Shown here one piece after another: positions 10,770-21,997 of a stretch of 64,000 nt of DNA. Every line of letters begins with the position of its first letter. The first letter of the stretch is position 1. The stretch spans positions 86,940 through 150,939 of the forward strand of contig SKCR01034775.1 of assembly GCA_019454045.1 (NCBI GenBank), written 5' to 3'. Origin of the DNA: Zanthoxylum bungeanum. Taxonomy: Eukaryota; Streptophyta; Magnoliopsida; Sapindales; Rutaceae. The notes beneath the pieces were generated by a model. It had not been told where the DNA came from and made no database searches. It saw nothing but the letters and a program-made list of their open reading frames with translations. The position numbers and the translations under genes are program-made.

Positions 10770-11818
10770 ATGGCCTTTAAAAGTAACTCATCAAATCTTG
10801 CTGAGGGATTTTCAACCACTAGACCTCTCTTCCACAATAGAGCCAATTATAACTATTGAAAGATGAGGATGTTTAACTACCTTCTTATCATTGATGTACA
10901 ATCCTTCAAAGTAATCACATAAGGTACAAGAATGCCAATAAAGAAGGATAACAATGAGGTGGAGTTTCCGAAGCCTCACTTTGAATGGACCGATGATGAA
11001 TAAATACAAACCTACTTAAATGCTAAGGCACTCAGCCATATTCTTTGTGAAATTGATCGGAGTCAAATTAATAAGCTTCAGGAGTTTGGAAATGCATATG
11101 AATTGTGGAAGTCTTTAGAAGTGGTCAATGAAGGCACAAGCCAGGTCAATCAGTCAAAGATCAATCGGTTCATGTGCGAGTTAGATAGCTTCAAAATGGA
11201 ATCCGGTGAAGAAATTGAGCATATGATTTCTAGATTTATAATGATTGTGAATCAACCTAGTGTTTTAGGAAAAACAATGACTCTAGTGATTAAGTGAAGA
11301 AAATTCTTAGGTCACTCTCTAAAGAATATAGGTTTTTCACATCCTCCATCAAGGAATCAAATAATGTACATAATTTAAAATTAGATGATTTAGTTGGAAA
11401 ATTGTTGGAATATAAGATAAAGCTCAAGATGGACCTAAGGGAAGAAGAAGAAAATAATAATAAGAGACTAGCCCTTAAGTCATTTGTGAGAAAAAATGAT
11501 GATGCTAGCTCTAGTGATAAAGAAGAAAATAGTGATGATGAGTTGGCAAATATGACCAAGAAATTCAAGAAGTTCCTCAAATCCGAAAAATATAAAGGGA
11601 AATCTCGGATGGATGAAAAGAAAAAAGAAATTTGGCCACAGAAGCACAATAAAAACAAGATTATTTTCCATGAGTGTGAAAAACCGGGTCATGTGGTTTT
11701 CGATTGCCCAATGAGGAAATTTAAAGAAAAATTCAAGAAGAAATCAAGGTTTTACATAGAGGAGTATAATTTATCCATGTTTCATGAATATGTCCTTTAT
11801 ATTTTGGTTTGTCCTTAG
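10770..11818 (+). pseudogene. Decayed copia gag
   Basis: The frame starts at 10770 with MAFKSNSSN, typical of copia Gag N-termini, but has stops within the first 80 codons. It then continues in pieces through 11103-11297, with the UBN2-like string ELDSFKMESGEEIEHMISRF. After a frameshift it runs through 11294-11818, with LDDLVGKLLEYKIKLKM and an acidic and lysine-rich tail. A zinc knuckle is recognisable at ECEKPGHVVFDC, but the first cysteine position reads phenylalanine, so the metal site is damaged. The element stops shortly after the knuckle; protease, integrase and RT are absent. The multiple stops say it is old. Confidence 0.85.
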
Positions 11819-12026
11819 CAGATATCCAATATGAATTAATAGACTAATACTAGTGATCTTAAAATTATTATTTCAGTTTTGAGCAACTATAAAATTATAA
11901 ATAAATAGTTCCTAGAAATATTATTCAAAATAATTCTAGTTCCTATTTGAATTATAGACTCTGTCTCAGCCTATAAACAAGAAGAAAAATCTCAAATAAA
12001 ATATTTCAACAATATATATATATATA
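11819..12026. other. AT-rich remnant, nothing recognised
   Basis: This stretch has no reading frame and ends in a (TA)n run at about 12010-12026. It separates the decayed copia gag from the start of the next LTR. Confidence 0.6.
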
Positions 12027-12261
12027 TGATAAGTACAGTTTATACCGACTTATTCATGCATTCTTAACTTACTATTTTGTTATATTCCGTGTCATTTAAT
12101 GTATTTTGTAGTTTATTTTATGTTTGATTGATCAGAAGCATTATAACATGGATCTTGGAGAAATTGTACATATTTTGGGACCTTACGGACGCAAAGGAAG
12201 CACGCGGGAAATCTGAATACGTGTAGAAATCACCATCCTGAAAAATGGGGTGGCATCGCGA
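12027..12261 (+). repeat. Athila-like LTR, left part
   Basis: It begins TGATAAGTACAGTTTATACC, matching the start of the LTR at 58234. It breaks off at CGCGA (12257-12261), which is the target duplication of the inserted copia element. The break lies inside a GCATCGCGACGC-type palindrome that is restored when the insertion is removed. Confidence 0.8.
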
Positions 12262-13710
12262 TGTTGGGATTTATGTCCTAGAGCTTCATGTATTGTAAAT
12301 GGAATTGATTATTGTAATAATAATAAATGCATTATTCTTTTTATCAAAGTTGTTTGATTTATATCGCATATTGTCCAATTGTCTTGTTTACCTTGATTAC
12401 TATTGTACCTTAAGACTTAGTGTATGTTTGATGCACAAGAGGATTTAAGTCTTAAGTTAGTAATCTAAATAGTCCATAGAGAGCAAACAAAGAGGGGTTT
12501 TAACGGACTTATGACCCGGCTCTATTTATGAGATATTCGTGAAGGGCTAATCCATATGTAATGACTATATCGATGGACACCGAAAATGTTCGATTTATTT
12601 AATCCATCTACGGTAACGGGAGTTCAACTTCGAGTTTTTAATGGAATAACGCGGAGTTAATAATTCGTAATATTTGATTAAAGAGTTTAATTAATATTTC
12701 GGAATTATTGGAGCTCGAGATTGTAGGTCCATTTGGTCCCCGTGCTAGCTCGATTAACTGTAGCAAACCTAATATAACTAGATTGTCTAGTTATATGCTC
12801 ACATTATATTTATTTATATATTATTAATAAGATTATAAATATTTATTGTCACAAATGAAAACTATGTTAAATTAGTTTAACTTAATGTTTTCTAGAATTC
12901 TTTGATTATGAGATAATCAAGTCTTGATTATGAGATAATCAAGTTAGTAATAATTATGAGATAATTACTACAATATAATTGAAGGTAAATAAATCATTAT
13001 TAATATATTGATTTTTATTTACCATTGGAGACAAAGCCATATGGCTTACCATGTCATCCAAACAATTATGTCTATTAGGTGGCTTGGATACACCTAATAG
13101 ATTTGTCATTAGCTAATGCATTTTATGCTTTGGTATGGCCTCCACATTTATGTGTTTGCCATTGAAAGAAAGCATTGAATGCTTAATGACAAATCCATTG
13201 TCTTTATCTTTACATTTCTTATGCTTTGGTATGGCATTCACATTTTTGTGTTGGCCATTGCAAGAAAGCATTAGATGCTTAATGACAAGGTTAGTTGGCT
13301 TGTGTAAGAGAATATAATCTCTACCATTTCTCTCACTTCCTAAGGTTAACACTTTGCATTCATTCACAAAATTGTTGTGAGAAAAATTTGAGAGAAAAGA
13401 GAGAAGAACTTCAAATATTCACAAGTGTTGTGAGAGTATTTGAAATTCCAAAAGGCTAAACACCATTGTGACATCCTAAATCTCTAAATAGTTTAGAGGT
13501 TTAATCTTTATGAGTGAAGCCCACACTTCGGTTTGTTGGTTTCGAGTCATAGTTCGGAAGATCGAGTGGTTGATCTAAGTGTTGGACACTAAAGGATTGA
13601 TTTTGGCTAATACAACAAAGGGAGAAGGCAAAGAAAATTTTGAAGATCCATACCGGACCCGGTGCCACCACAAGAAACTTCCGCCGCGCTAAAGAAAATC
13701 ATTTCCTACA
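12262..13710 (+). repeat. 5' LTR of the copia element (1449 bp)
   Basis: It matches the 3' LTR (20005-21992) except for a single block of about 539 bp, present in the 3' LTR after GAGAGCAAACAAA and missing here at about 12490. The rest is almost identical. Inside are two tandem copies of TTGATTATGAGATAATCAAG (about 12900-12945, a perfect hairpin-type palindrome) and a direct repeat of about 90 bp (13117-13290) built on ATGCTTTGGTATGGC and GAAAGCATT. Confidence 0.9.
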
Positions 13711-14519
13711 ATTGGCATCGAGAGCTTAAGGTTGAAAAGTTTTCTTAACCCTTTCTCTTTTAAGTTTAAGTTTTAATAATTTATATTAGATATAAATTAT
13801 TAATATGCATGTTGTGATGAGTAGGCACAATTAGATTCATGAGATGAATGATTTTTTAATGTTCATAGGATGAATGTTTACTTTGATTCATGTGATGAAT
13901 GTATTGCGTTGATCGTTAATTTTTCCGGCTCTTATTTTTAGTATTGGAAATATAAGACCATAAGATCATATTCTTTCAAATGTTGTAAGTTCATTTCTTT
14001 TGTAATAAGTCCATTTTGGAACTCAATTTGTAACTTGGAGGAGCCGATGCTACAAAGGACTCATTACGAACCTATTCCCCGAAGAACTCAACAACATATC
14101 ATGGAGCAAGATTTGAAGACCAATGGATGCCTTGGATTTATTGTAATAATTAGATTAGTATTTTTTTAAAAAAAATAAGAGCCCGGTTAACGCAATTTTA
14201 GAATTCAACTAATGGACTATATGCCATTAAACCATTTAATAGATAAAAGTACGTTATTTACTCCAAAGGTACGTGGAATTGTATCCCGAGTGTAAACCAA
14301 ATTACCGTCCATTCAGAAGCGGCTATGGAATTTATATCCGGGTTTCCATCCAATATACCAAGGAAAATAATGTACTCATATTGTCCATTTGTTCTTAAAC
14401 TTGAATTCCTAATTTTTAGACCTTTAAACCAATTAATCTTATTAATTCGTTTACATGCATCTTATATTCTAATTTAACTTTTAAATTTACATAAAATCAT
14501 ATTTTATAACTTTAATATC
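13711..14519 (+). other. Copia leader lacking gag, with a block like an inverted Ogre LTR segment
   Basis: The start reads TTGGCATCGAGAGCTT, a degenerate version of the met-tRNA primer site. Roughly 250 codons of Gag should follow before the zinc knuckle, but no such frame exists. Positions about 14255-14370 match, in reverse complement, the segment about 440-550 of the Ogre-like LTR at roughly three-quarters identity or better over about 115 bp. The simplest reading is deletion of most of gag with a fragment of another LTR left in its place. Confidence 0.6.
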
Positions 14520-16022
14520 ATGCATGTCTACATGTTATGTCATGTGAAAATGCAAGGGCATTGGAAAAGGAATTGTCCGAAATACCTTGCTGAGCATAAA
14601 AAGAAGAAAAGCTCAGGTAAATATGATTTACTTGTCATTGAGTCTCTTTTAGTGGATGATGATAAATCCGTTTGGATTGTTGATTCTGGTGCCACTAACC
14701 ATGTTTGTTGTTCTTTGCAGCTACTTGACTCATTGAGGGACCTTTCTGAAGGTAGCTTCACCATGAGAGTTGGGACAGGTGATGCTGTTTCAGCAAAAGT
14801 AGTGGGAGATTCCAAGTTAAACTTTAATAATAGTTATTTATGTTTAAATGGTGTGCTATATATTCATGGTTTTCGCAGGAATTTGATTTCTGTAACAAAA
14901 CTTATGGAATGTGGTTTTTCTGTTTCATTTAATAATAAGTCAGTTATTATTAGTAGAAATGGATTAAATATACGCACGGGAAACTCCAAAAATAATCTAT
15001 ATGTATTAAGGCCGTTAATGCATGAATCACTGCTTAATACTGAAATGTTTAAGATTGAAAGATCTAAAACTAAACGGCAAAAGATTTCTCATGATGATAC
15101 ATATTTATGGCACCTTAGACTTGGTCATATTAACCTTGACCGGATAGATAGACTAATTAAGAACGGAGTTTTAAATCAGTTAAAAATTGGTATTTTACCT
15201 GTCTGCGAATCCTGTCTAGAATGCAAAATGACCAAGAGACCTTTTACTGGAAAAGGGATAAGAGCCAAAGAAACTCTTGAGCTAATACATTCGGATGTTT
15301 ACGGACCGATGAATGTAAAAGCCCGAGGTGGTTTTGAATACTTCGTCACTTTCATTGACGATTATTCCAGATATGGGTATGTTTACCTAATGCAGCACAA
15401 GTCAGATACATTTGAAAATTTCAAAGAGTATGGTGCTGAGGTTGAGAACCAATTAGGTAAAAGCATCAAAATTCTACGATCAGATCGTGTAGGAGAATAC
15501 CTTGATAGAGATTTTGAGGAATTCTTAGTCGAGCATGGAATTGTTTCACATCTCACAGCACCTGGAACACCACAACAAAATGGTGTTGCAGAAAGGAGAA
15601 ATCGAACCCTACTAGACATGATAAGATCAATGTTTAGTTATAGCAATCTACCTAGTTCATTCTGGGGGTATGCATTGCAAACTGCAATGTATATCCTGAA
15701 TGTAGTTCCTTCTAAGTCAGTTTCTAAGACTCCCTTAGAGTTATGGAATGGTCGTAAAGCTAGTTTGCGACATTTCCGCATATGGGGGTGTCCAGCACAT
15801 GTGCTAAAGAACAAGACTACTAAGTTGGAACCACGTTCACATGTGTGCCTATTTGTAGGCCATCCTAAAGAAACTAGGGGTGGATTCTTTTATAGTCCAG
15901 AAGATAATAAAATATTTGTGTCGACAAATGCTATATTTCTTGAGGATGACTATATGAGAGAGTTCAAACCTCGAAGTAAAGTGTTACTTGAGGAGTTACT
16001 TGTTGGTACGACCAGTACATGA
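14520..16022 (+). pseudogene. Copia Gag end, protease and integrase (500 codons)
   Basis: The frame opens inside a damaged zinc knuckle (CHVKMQGHWKRNCPKYLAEH, second cysteine replaced by lysine). The aspartic protease motif VWIVDSGATNHVC follows at about residues 50-62. The GAG-pre-integrase zinc motif (HLRLGHIN...CESCLECK) is at about residues 198-237. The integrase core has catalytic residues in HSDVYG, ILRSD and the NGVAERRNRT glutamate. The usual DRGGEY reads DRVGEY, a change next to the second catalytic aspartate. The frame ends in TGA at 16020-16022, short of RT, whereas intact copia polyproteins read through. The ATG used here is only the first in a truncated frame, not a true start. 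Confidence 0.9.
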
Positions 16023-16593
16023 TTATCAAATGTTGACAAAGACATAACACCTTCTACATCTGAAAGTCAGATGCAAGTTTATCAGGATACCATACCACCT
16101 AGGCGTAGTGAGAGGGTTGTAAGACAACCTGAACGATATCTAGGAAATGGTGAGGTATAAGTTGTTGCATCTTGTGATGGTATAGATTATCCATTGACCT
16201 ATCGTAGTGCAATGGATGATACTGATAAAGAAGAATGACTCAAAGCCATGAACCTTGAGATGGAGTCCATGTATTCTAACTCAGTCTGGGAACTTGTAGA
16301 CCAACCTAATGGAGTAAAACCCATAGGTTGTAAATGGATCTACAAGAGAAAAAGAGGAATAGATGGGAAAGTACATACTTTCAAGGCTAGGCTAGTGGCA
16401 AAGGGTTATACCCAAAAGAGGGAGTTGACTATGAAGAAACTTTCTCGCCAGTAGCCATGCTTAAATCCATCAAGATTCTTCTTTCCATTGCCGCATATTA
16501 TGACTATGAGATTTGGCAAATGGATGTCAAGACTGCATTCTTGAATGGTAATCTTGATGAGAGTATCTATATGGTACAAGCAGAAGGGTTCAT
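16023..16593 (+). pseudogene. Copia reverse transcriptase, N-terminal part
   Basis: After stops near 16160 and 16238, the frame 16248-16454 gives the classic copia RT start (LEMESMYSNSVWELVDQP, GCKWIYKRK, FKARLVAKGYTQ). A one-base shift then puts YEETFSPVAMLKSI and WQMDVKTAFLNGN in another frame. The sequence is cut after YMVQAEGFI, where the solo LTR is inserted. The polyprotein resumes at 18818 without loss, so the insertion alone splits one domain. Confidence 0.9.
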
Positions 16594-16783
16594 TGATGAG
16601 TGACATTTATATCACTATTTCCCACTCATTTAACTTAACATTTTGTATAGTTTCTTGAGTTTTGTGAACGTTTTGATGTGTTTTATTGTTATCTTGCAGA
16701 TAAATAAAGTTTGGACAGCACTGGAGGCAATTTGGGGCAAAACCGGACAAAAATGAGTCAACAGGGATATTTTCGTCTTTTGC

Positions 16784-17318
16784 GCGTCGCGACGCTGGAA
16801 CACTGCGCGCCGCGACGCCCAGCGTGAGCCGAATCTGCTAACATGCGCCTGGTCAACGGTCAACAATTTAGAAGTTTTGACTCTGCTAACATGCGCCGTG
16901 CCACGTGTCATCATCATATGCTGCCGACACTCAGACTTGACACGTGTCGCCTCATCATCAGCCATGTCAGCGGTCAACGAGTGAACTTCGCCATGTGTCA
17001 CGCCTCGTCATCAGCCACGTCACAAGGTCAACGAAGTCAACTTGCCACGTCAGCCTCAGCCAATCACAGCGTGACACGTGTCGCCACGTGTCGCAATCCT
17101 ATTGTGCCGACAATTGCAACACACGCCAACGCCACATCATCGCCACGTCAGCGCCACGTCATCGCCACGTCATCAATGACATCATCACAATAATTGAGAA
17201 TTAGCCGCCTTGACACGTGTCGCATGTACAGTCAGCCGCCTTGCTACGTGTCGCCTTCTCATTGTGCCACGTCGACGAATCCAGCGTCGCGACGCTGAAC
17301 TGCTTGGCGTCGCGACGC
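16784..17318 (+). promoter_or_regulatory. Palindrome pairs and G-box/W-box cluster in the LTR U3
   Basis: GCGTCGCGACGC-type 12-mers occur as two pairs: 16784/16807 and 17284/17307, each with starts 23 bp apart. Between the pairs are many ACGTG elements, including full ACACGTGTC (about 16955, 17074 and 17213), and several GGTCAAC elements, the reverse complement of the W-box TTGAC. In plants these are bound by bZIP/bHLH and WRKY factors, which suggests stress-type induction. That role is inferred, not shown. Confidence 0.6.
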
Positions 17319-17349
17319 GCGAACAGTGCTCGAACAGTGAAAAATTTTA

Positions 17350-17358
17350 CTATAAATA
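17350..17358 (+). promoter_or_regulatory. Candidate TATA box of the solo LTR
   Basis: CTATAAATA lies 32 bp downstream of the second palindrome pair. The sister LTR on the minus strand has CCTATAAATT at 60161-60170 in the same place relative to its palindrome pair, which supports it as the LTR promoter. Confidence 0.65.
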
Positions 17359-17629
17359 GAGCGCGAATTTTCAGTTTTTAGTACACCATTTCCTCTCCCA
17401 AATCCTATGTAATTAGGGAGTTTTTCTCTCTCTAAATTTCTTTTAATTTAGTTTTGTAAATTTTAATTACGTTCTGTATAAAAAATAATTTACTTTCTTT
17501 ATTTTACAGTTTTTACTATTCACTATGCGGAGGTAACTTCCCTATGCTAGGGTGAAAGGTAATTATTTTACTATTGCTATTTAGATTAATCTCCCTAAAA
17601 TAATATATTTACTATTTAAAATTCTGATT

Positions 17630-17910
17630 AATAAAGGAATACCGCTATATTGGTCGGTTGGTAATTTAATTTAATCTGGTTTAAACCTGACTAATCAAGG
17701 AATACCGCTATATTGTCGGTTGGTAAATTTATTTTCTGTTGGTTTGAACCTGATTAATAAATGAATACCGCTATATTGGTCGGTTGGTAAATTTATTTTG
17801 GTACCGCCTTTATGGCTGGATTATGGACAAATATTACCACCTATATGGCTGGTTGAACTTAATTTGACTTAATCAGGATACCGCCAGATTGGTCGGTTGG
17901 TAAAATATTA
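17630..17910 (+). repeat. Tandem repeat with ATACCGCTATATTGGTCGGT
   Basis: Four to five diverged 60-65 bp units contain RATACCGCYATATTGGTCGGTTGGTAA. Two more units are shortened to TACCRCCTATATGGCTGG. The minus-strand sister LTR carries the same array at about 59753-59895 in reverse complement, so it is a family trait. Confidence 0.8.
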
Positions 17911-18817
17911 TCACAGTTTATATTATTTTATGGGAGATATCTAAATTAGTAATAGTAAAAGTAATTCCTTTTGCCTTATCATTTTTATTTCATTTGTAAT
18001 TTACTTTTTAGCATTTTAACTCACGCAATTACTTTTCAGCATTTTCATTTTATGTCTTTTAAGTTTTTACTAGCCCTAGCTATGTGTCATAACTAAGTTA
18101 GTAATCTAGGGTTGTGATGAAATCCAATATCACTGGTTTATAAGGGTTAAATTATAATTTGGGTAGTATAAAGATTTATTTATTGAGTCTTAATCTTAAT
18201 GCTTTTTATTAACTGGCCACTAATAAAATTGATAAGGTAAACTTAAAATGAACTAGACATAGGGATTTTAAGTTTAAGACCTCAGACTCAATAACCCACG
18301 ATCTTCTTTGAGGATAGATAACCCTTTAATAGATTTCCTTACAGGATAGGAATATACCTGTCGGGCGGGGGTAGCCATAATTGGAACTTAATCTTAATAA
18401 ATCCAGATAATTTGGTTGACATAGACATATGGTTCAATTAGGTTAAATTGGATATTTGTAATTGACCATCGGAAGAGGCTTTTACATAATTTAGTGTTCC
18501 AGGTTAATAAATCAATATTTTATCCAATTATAAGATAACCACTTCATCTTTAAATAATATTGGAATAAATCACAACCCTAGATAGTTTTTAATATTGAAT
18601 TTTCTTAAAATCTACCTTAAAACAATTTCATTTACTTATTTTTAAATTTAGAATCGTCACCTTTTCAAATCAATCAAACAACCTGTTAGATACTAGTAAT
18701 CATTTGACCTTATAAAAAATTAATAGATAAGATTTTAAGTCCTCGTGGGATCGATACTTTTTATACTACTTGAACGATACGTACGCTTGCGTTATACGTG
18801 TGTGTTTACGCCGGTCA

Positions 18818-19990
18818 TTCATTACCCAAGGTCAATAGCAAAAAGTTTGCAAGTTGCAAAGGTCCATTTATGGACTTAAGCAAGCATCTAGATCTTGGAA
18901 CATAAGGTTTGATACTACGATCAAGTCTTATAACTTTGAGCAGAACATTGATGAGCCTTGTGTCTACAAGCGCATCATTGATGGGAATGTGGTTTTCCTT
19001 GTGTTATACATTGATGATATTTTACTCATTGGGAATGATGTAAAGATATTATCAGACGTGAAAATCTGGCTAGCTAACCAATTCCAAATGAAAGATTTGG
19101 GAGAGGCAAGTTATGTACTTGGGATTCAGATCATTCAGGATCGCAAGAAACGACTGTTAGCAATGTCTCAAGCAACCTATATCGACAAGATTCTTGTGTG
19201 ATTTGGTATGCAGAATTCCAAGAAAGGTAATTTACCTTTCAGACATGGGATTCATATGTCTAAGGAACAGTCTCCTAAGACACCTCAAGGAATTGAGGAG
19301 ATGAGACATATACCATATGCTTATGCAGTTGGAAGTCTTATGTATGCTATGTTATGCACGAGACCAGACATCTGTTTTGCAGTGGGAGTAGTCAGTAGGT
19401 TTCAATCCAACCCAGGATTAGATCATTGGGTAGCGGTGAAACATATTCTCAAGTATCTTCGGAGAAGAAATTATATGCTAGTATATACAAGTCAGGATAT
19501 GATTCTGAAAGGATATACTGACTCTGATTTTCATATGGATGTCGATTCTAGGAAATCAACATCTGGATCAGTGTTCACCCTAGGTGGTGGGGCTATAGTA
19601 TGAAGGAGCATTAAGCAATCTTGTATTGCTGACTCCACGATGGAGGTTGAATATATAGCAGCTTGTGAAGCAGCTAAGGAAGCAGTCTGGCTCCGTAAGT
19701 TCTTGGCAGAACTGGAAGTTGTTCCAGATATGGATAAACCACTCACACTTTATTGCGATAATAGTGGCGCAGTGGCGAACTCTAAAGAACCAAGAAGCCA
19801 CAAAAGGGGTAAGCATATTGAGAGGAAATATCACCTCATTTGGGAGATAGTGCAGAGAGGAGATGTCGTTGTCACGCAAATTCCATCCGCAGACAACCTG
19901 GCTGATCCGTTTACAAAAACCTTATCGGCTAAAGTATTTGAAGGTCACCTAAATGGTTTAGGATTACATGACATGTCCCATTTGCTCTAG
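18818..19990 (+). pseudogene. Copia RT C-terminal part and RNase H
   Basis: The copia frame resumes at the target duplication with an in-frame stop (GQ-stop-QKVCKLQRSIYGLKQ). It then gives the catalytic string LVLYIDDILLIGND (YIDD box), MKDLGEASYVLGIQI and RPDICFAVGVVSR. RNase H follows with KGYTDSDF, STMEVEYIAACEAAKEA and YCDNSGAVANSKEPRSHKRGKHIERKYHLI split over neighbouring segments. Stops occur after DKILV (about 19200) and at TGA 19601-19603, where a tryptophan is expected. The last frame ends TAG at 19988-19990, two bases before the polypurine tract, as in intact relatives. Confidence 0.92.
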
Positions 19991-19991
19991 T

Positions 19992-20003
19992 CCAAGTGGG
20001 AGA
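19992..20003 (+). other. Polypurine tract of the copia element
   Basis: CCAAGTGGGAGA directly precedes the TGTTGGG start of the 3' LTR and marks the plus-strand priming site. Confidence 0.8.
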
Positions 20004-20004
20004 T

Positions 20005-21992
20005 TGTTGGGATTTATGTCCTAGAGCTTCATGTATTGTAAATGGAATTGATTATTGTAATAATAATAAATGCATTATTCTTTTTATCAAAGTTGTTTGA
20101 TTTATATCGCATATTGTCCAATTGTCTTGTTTACCTTGATTACTATTGTACCTTCAGACTTAGTGTATGTTTGATGCACAAGAGGATTTAAGTCTTAAGT
20201 TAGTAATCTAAATAGTCCATAGAGAGCAAACAAATAGGGTACTTTGTTTATGGTATATCTATAGCTGCGGTCCATTCTATACTTGTATGACGACCTTGAT
20301 CTGAGATCGTTCATGTAGTGACATGGAAATTGAGGCACCTTGTATGATAAGATCATATAGGACTGGACTCAGATAAATACAAATTTCTTTTAATATCTGT
20401 TAATCGAAGAAATTCATTTTATCTAATAGATGGTCATATATGGATTCGATCTTAATCCTGAGTGTACAACGAACTCCTGCATGACAGGTTATGTCATTTG
20501 ATTTACTATGGTGAGGTTGGTGTTGCATTCCAGCCAATAACTACGTATTTTGGGGATATGATTTGGTATGTAGCTGGGAACGTTTTACATAGATATAGAA
20601 TTCACTCTTTCTTACGAGAAGCAGATGAATATCTCTTTTAAGAGTTGATTCGGGACTTGAACAATTTGAGCGCTCAACTTTTCTATTACGAATAGAAAAT
20701 ATTTTATATTCATAATTGTTATGAATTAATTGTTCATTATAGAATTAATGGTGCTTAAGAGACAAAATATTTAGAGGGGTTTTAACGGACTTATGACCCG
20801 GCTCTATTTATGAGATATTCGTGAAGGGCTAATCCATATGTAATGACTATATCGATGGACACCGAAGATGTTCGATTTATTTAATCCATCTACGGTAACG
20901 GGAGTTCAACTTCGAGTTTTTAGTGGAATAACGCGGAGTTAATAATTCGTAATATTTGATTAAAGAGTTTAATTAATATTTCGGAATTATTGGAGCTCGG
21001 AACTGTAGGTCCATTTGTTCCCCGTGCTAACTCGATTAACTGTAGCAAACCTAATATAACTAGATTGTCTAGTTATATGCTCACATTATATTTATTTATA
21101 TATTATTAATAAGATTATAAATATTTATTGTCACAAATGAAAACTATGTTAAATTAGTTTAACTTAATGTTTTCTAGAATTCTTTGATTATGAGATAATC
21201 AAGTCTTGATTATGAGATAATCAAGTTAGTAATAATTATGAGATAATTACTAAAATATAATTGATGGTAAATAAATCATTATTAATATATTGATTTTTAT
21301 TTACCATTGGAGACAAAGCCATATGGCTTACCATGTCATCCAAACAATTATGTCTATTAGGTGGCTTGGATACACCTAATAGATTTGTCATTAGCTAATG
21401 CATTTTATGCTTTGGTATGGCCTCCACATTTATGTGTTTGCCATTGAAAGAAAGCATTGAATGCTTAATGACAAAGCCATTGTCTTTAGCTTTACATTTC
21501 TTATGCTTTGGTATGGCATTCACATTTTTGTGTTGGCCATTGCAAGAAAGCATTAGATGCTTAATGACAAGGTTAGTTGGCTTGTGTAAGAGAATATAAT
21601 CTCTACCATTTCTCTCACTTCCTAAGGTTAACACTTTACATTCATTCACAAAATTGTTGTGAGAAAAATTTGAGAGAAAATAGAGAAGAAGTTCAAATAT
21701 TCAAAAGTGTTGTGAGAGTATTTGAAATTCCAAAACGCTAAACACCATTGTGACATCATAAATCTCTAAATAGTTTAGAGGTTTAATCTTTGTGAGTGAA
21801 GCCCACACTTCGGTTTGTTGGTTTCGAGTCATAGTTCAGAAGATCGAGTGGCTGATCTAAGTGTTGGACATTAAAGGATTGATCTTGGCTAATACAACAA
21901 ATGGAGAAGACAAAGAAAATTTTGAAGATCCATACCGGACCCGGTGCCACCACAAGAAACTTCCGCCGCGCTAAGGAAAATCATTTCCTACA
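20005..21992 (+). repeat. 3' LTR of the copia element (1988 bp)
   Basis: This is the full-length partner of 12262-13710, ending TTTCCTACA before the target duplication. It holds an extra segment of about 539 bp (roughly 20232-20772) absent from the 5' LTR. The segment probably represents the original LTR, since it contains nothing that looks like an inserted element and has no flanking duplication. The 84-codon minus-strand frame here and in the 5' LTR is not supported as a gene. Confidence 0.9.
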
Positions 21993-21997
21993 CGCGA

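Larger units (their letters stand above)
16594..18817 (+). mobile_element. Solo LTR (2224 bp) nested in copia RT
   Basis: It begins TGATGAGTGACATTT and ends TTTACGCCGGTCA, flanked by TTCAT on both sides (16589-16593 and 18818-18822). The same LTR family is at 58906-60789 and from 63647 (both minus strand), and an 86 bp end fragment is at 55242-55327. There is no primer site, gag or second LTR, so it is a solo LTR left by LTR-LTR recombination. The promoter part holds two pairs of GCGTCGCGACGC palindromes, a cluster of CACGTG and GGTCAA elements, and a TATA box at 17350. The later part holds a tandem repeat. No coding potential is supported. Confidence 0.9.
12262..21992 (+). mobile_element. 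Complete but defective copia element, nested
   Basis: Both LTRs begin TGTTGGGATT and end TTTCCTACA, and the element is bounded by the 5 bp target duplication CGCGA (12257-12261 and 21993-21997). It has a degenerate met-tRNA primer site after the first LTR and a polypurine tract before the second. Zinc knuckle, protease, integrase, RT and RNase H are in copia order. It is dead: most of gag is missing, RT carries a 2.2 kb insertion, and several stops and frameshifts are present. Confidence 0.92.

Noticed and set aside
13113..13367. 84-codon minus-strand frame repeated in both copia LTRs
   Set aside because: It lies across a 90 bp direct repeat inside the LTR. It has no recognisable domain and is explained by LTR duplication.
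16843..17204. Two overlapping 86-116 codon frames rich in Ser, Thr and His
   Set aside because: They come from repeated CACGTCATC-type promoter motifs in a solo LTR and have no domain.
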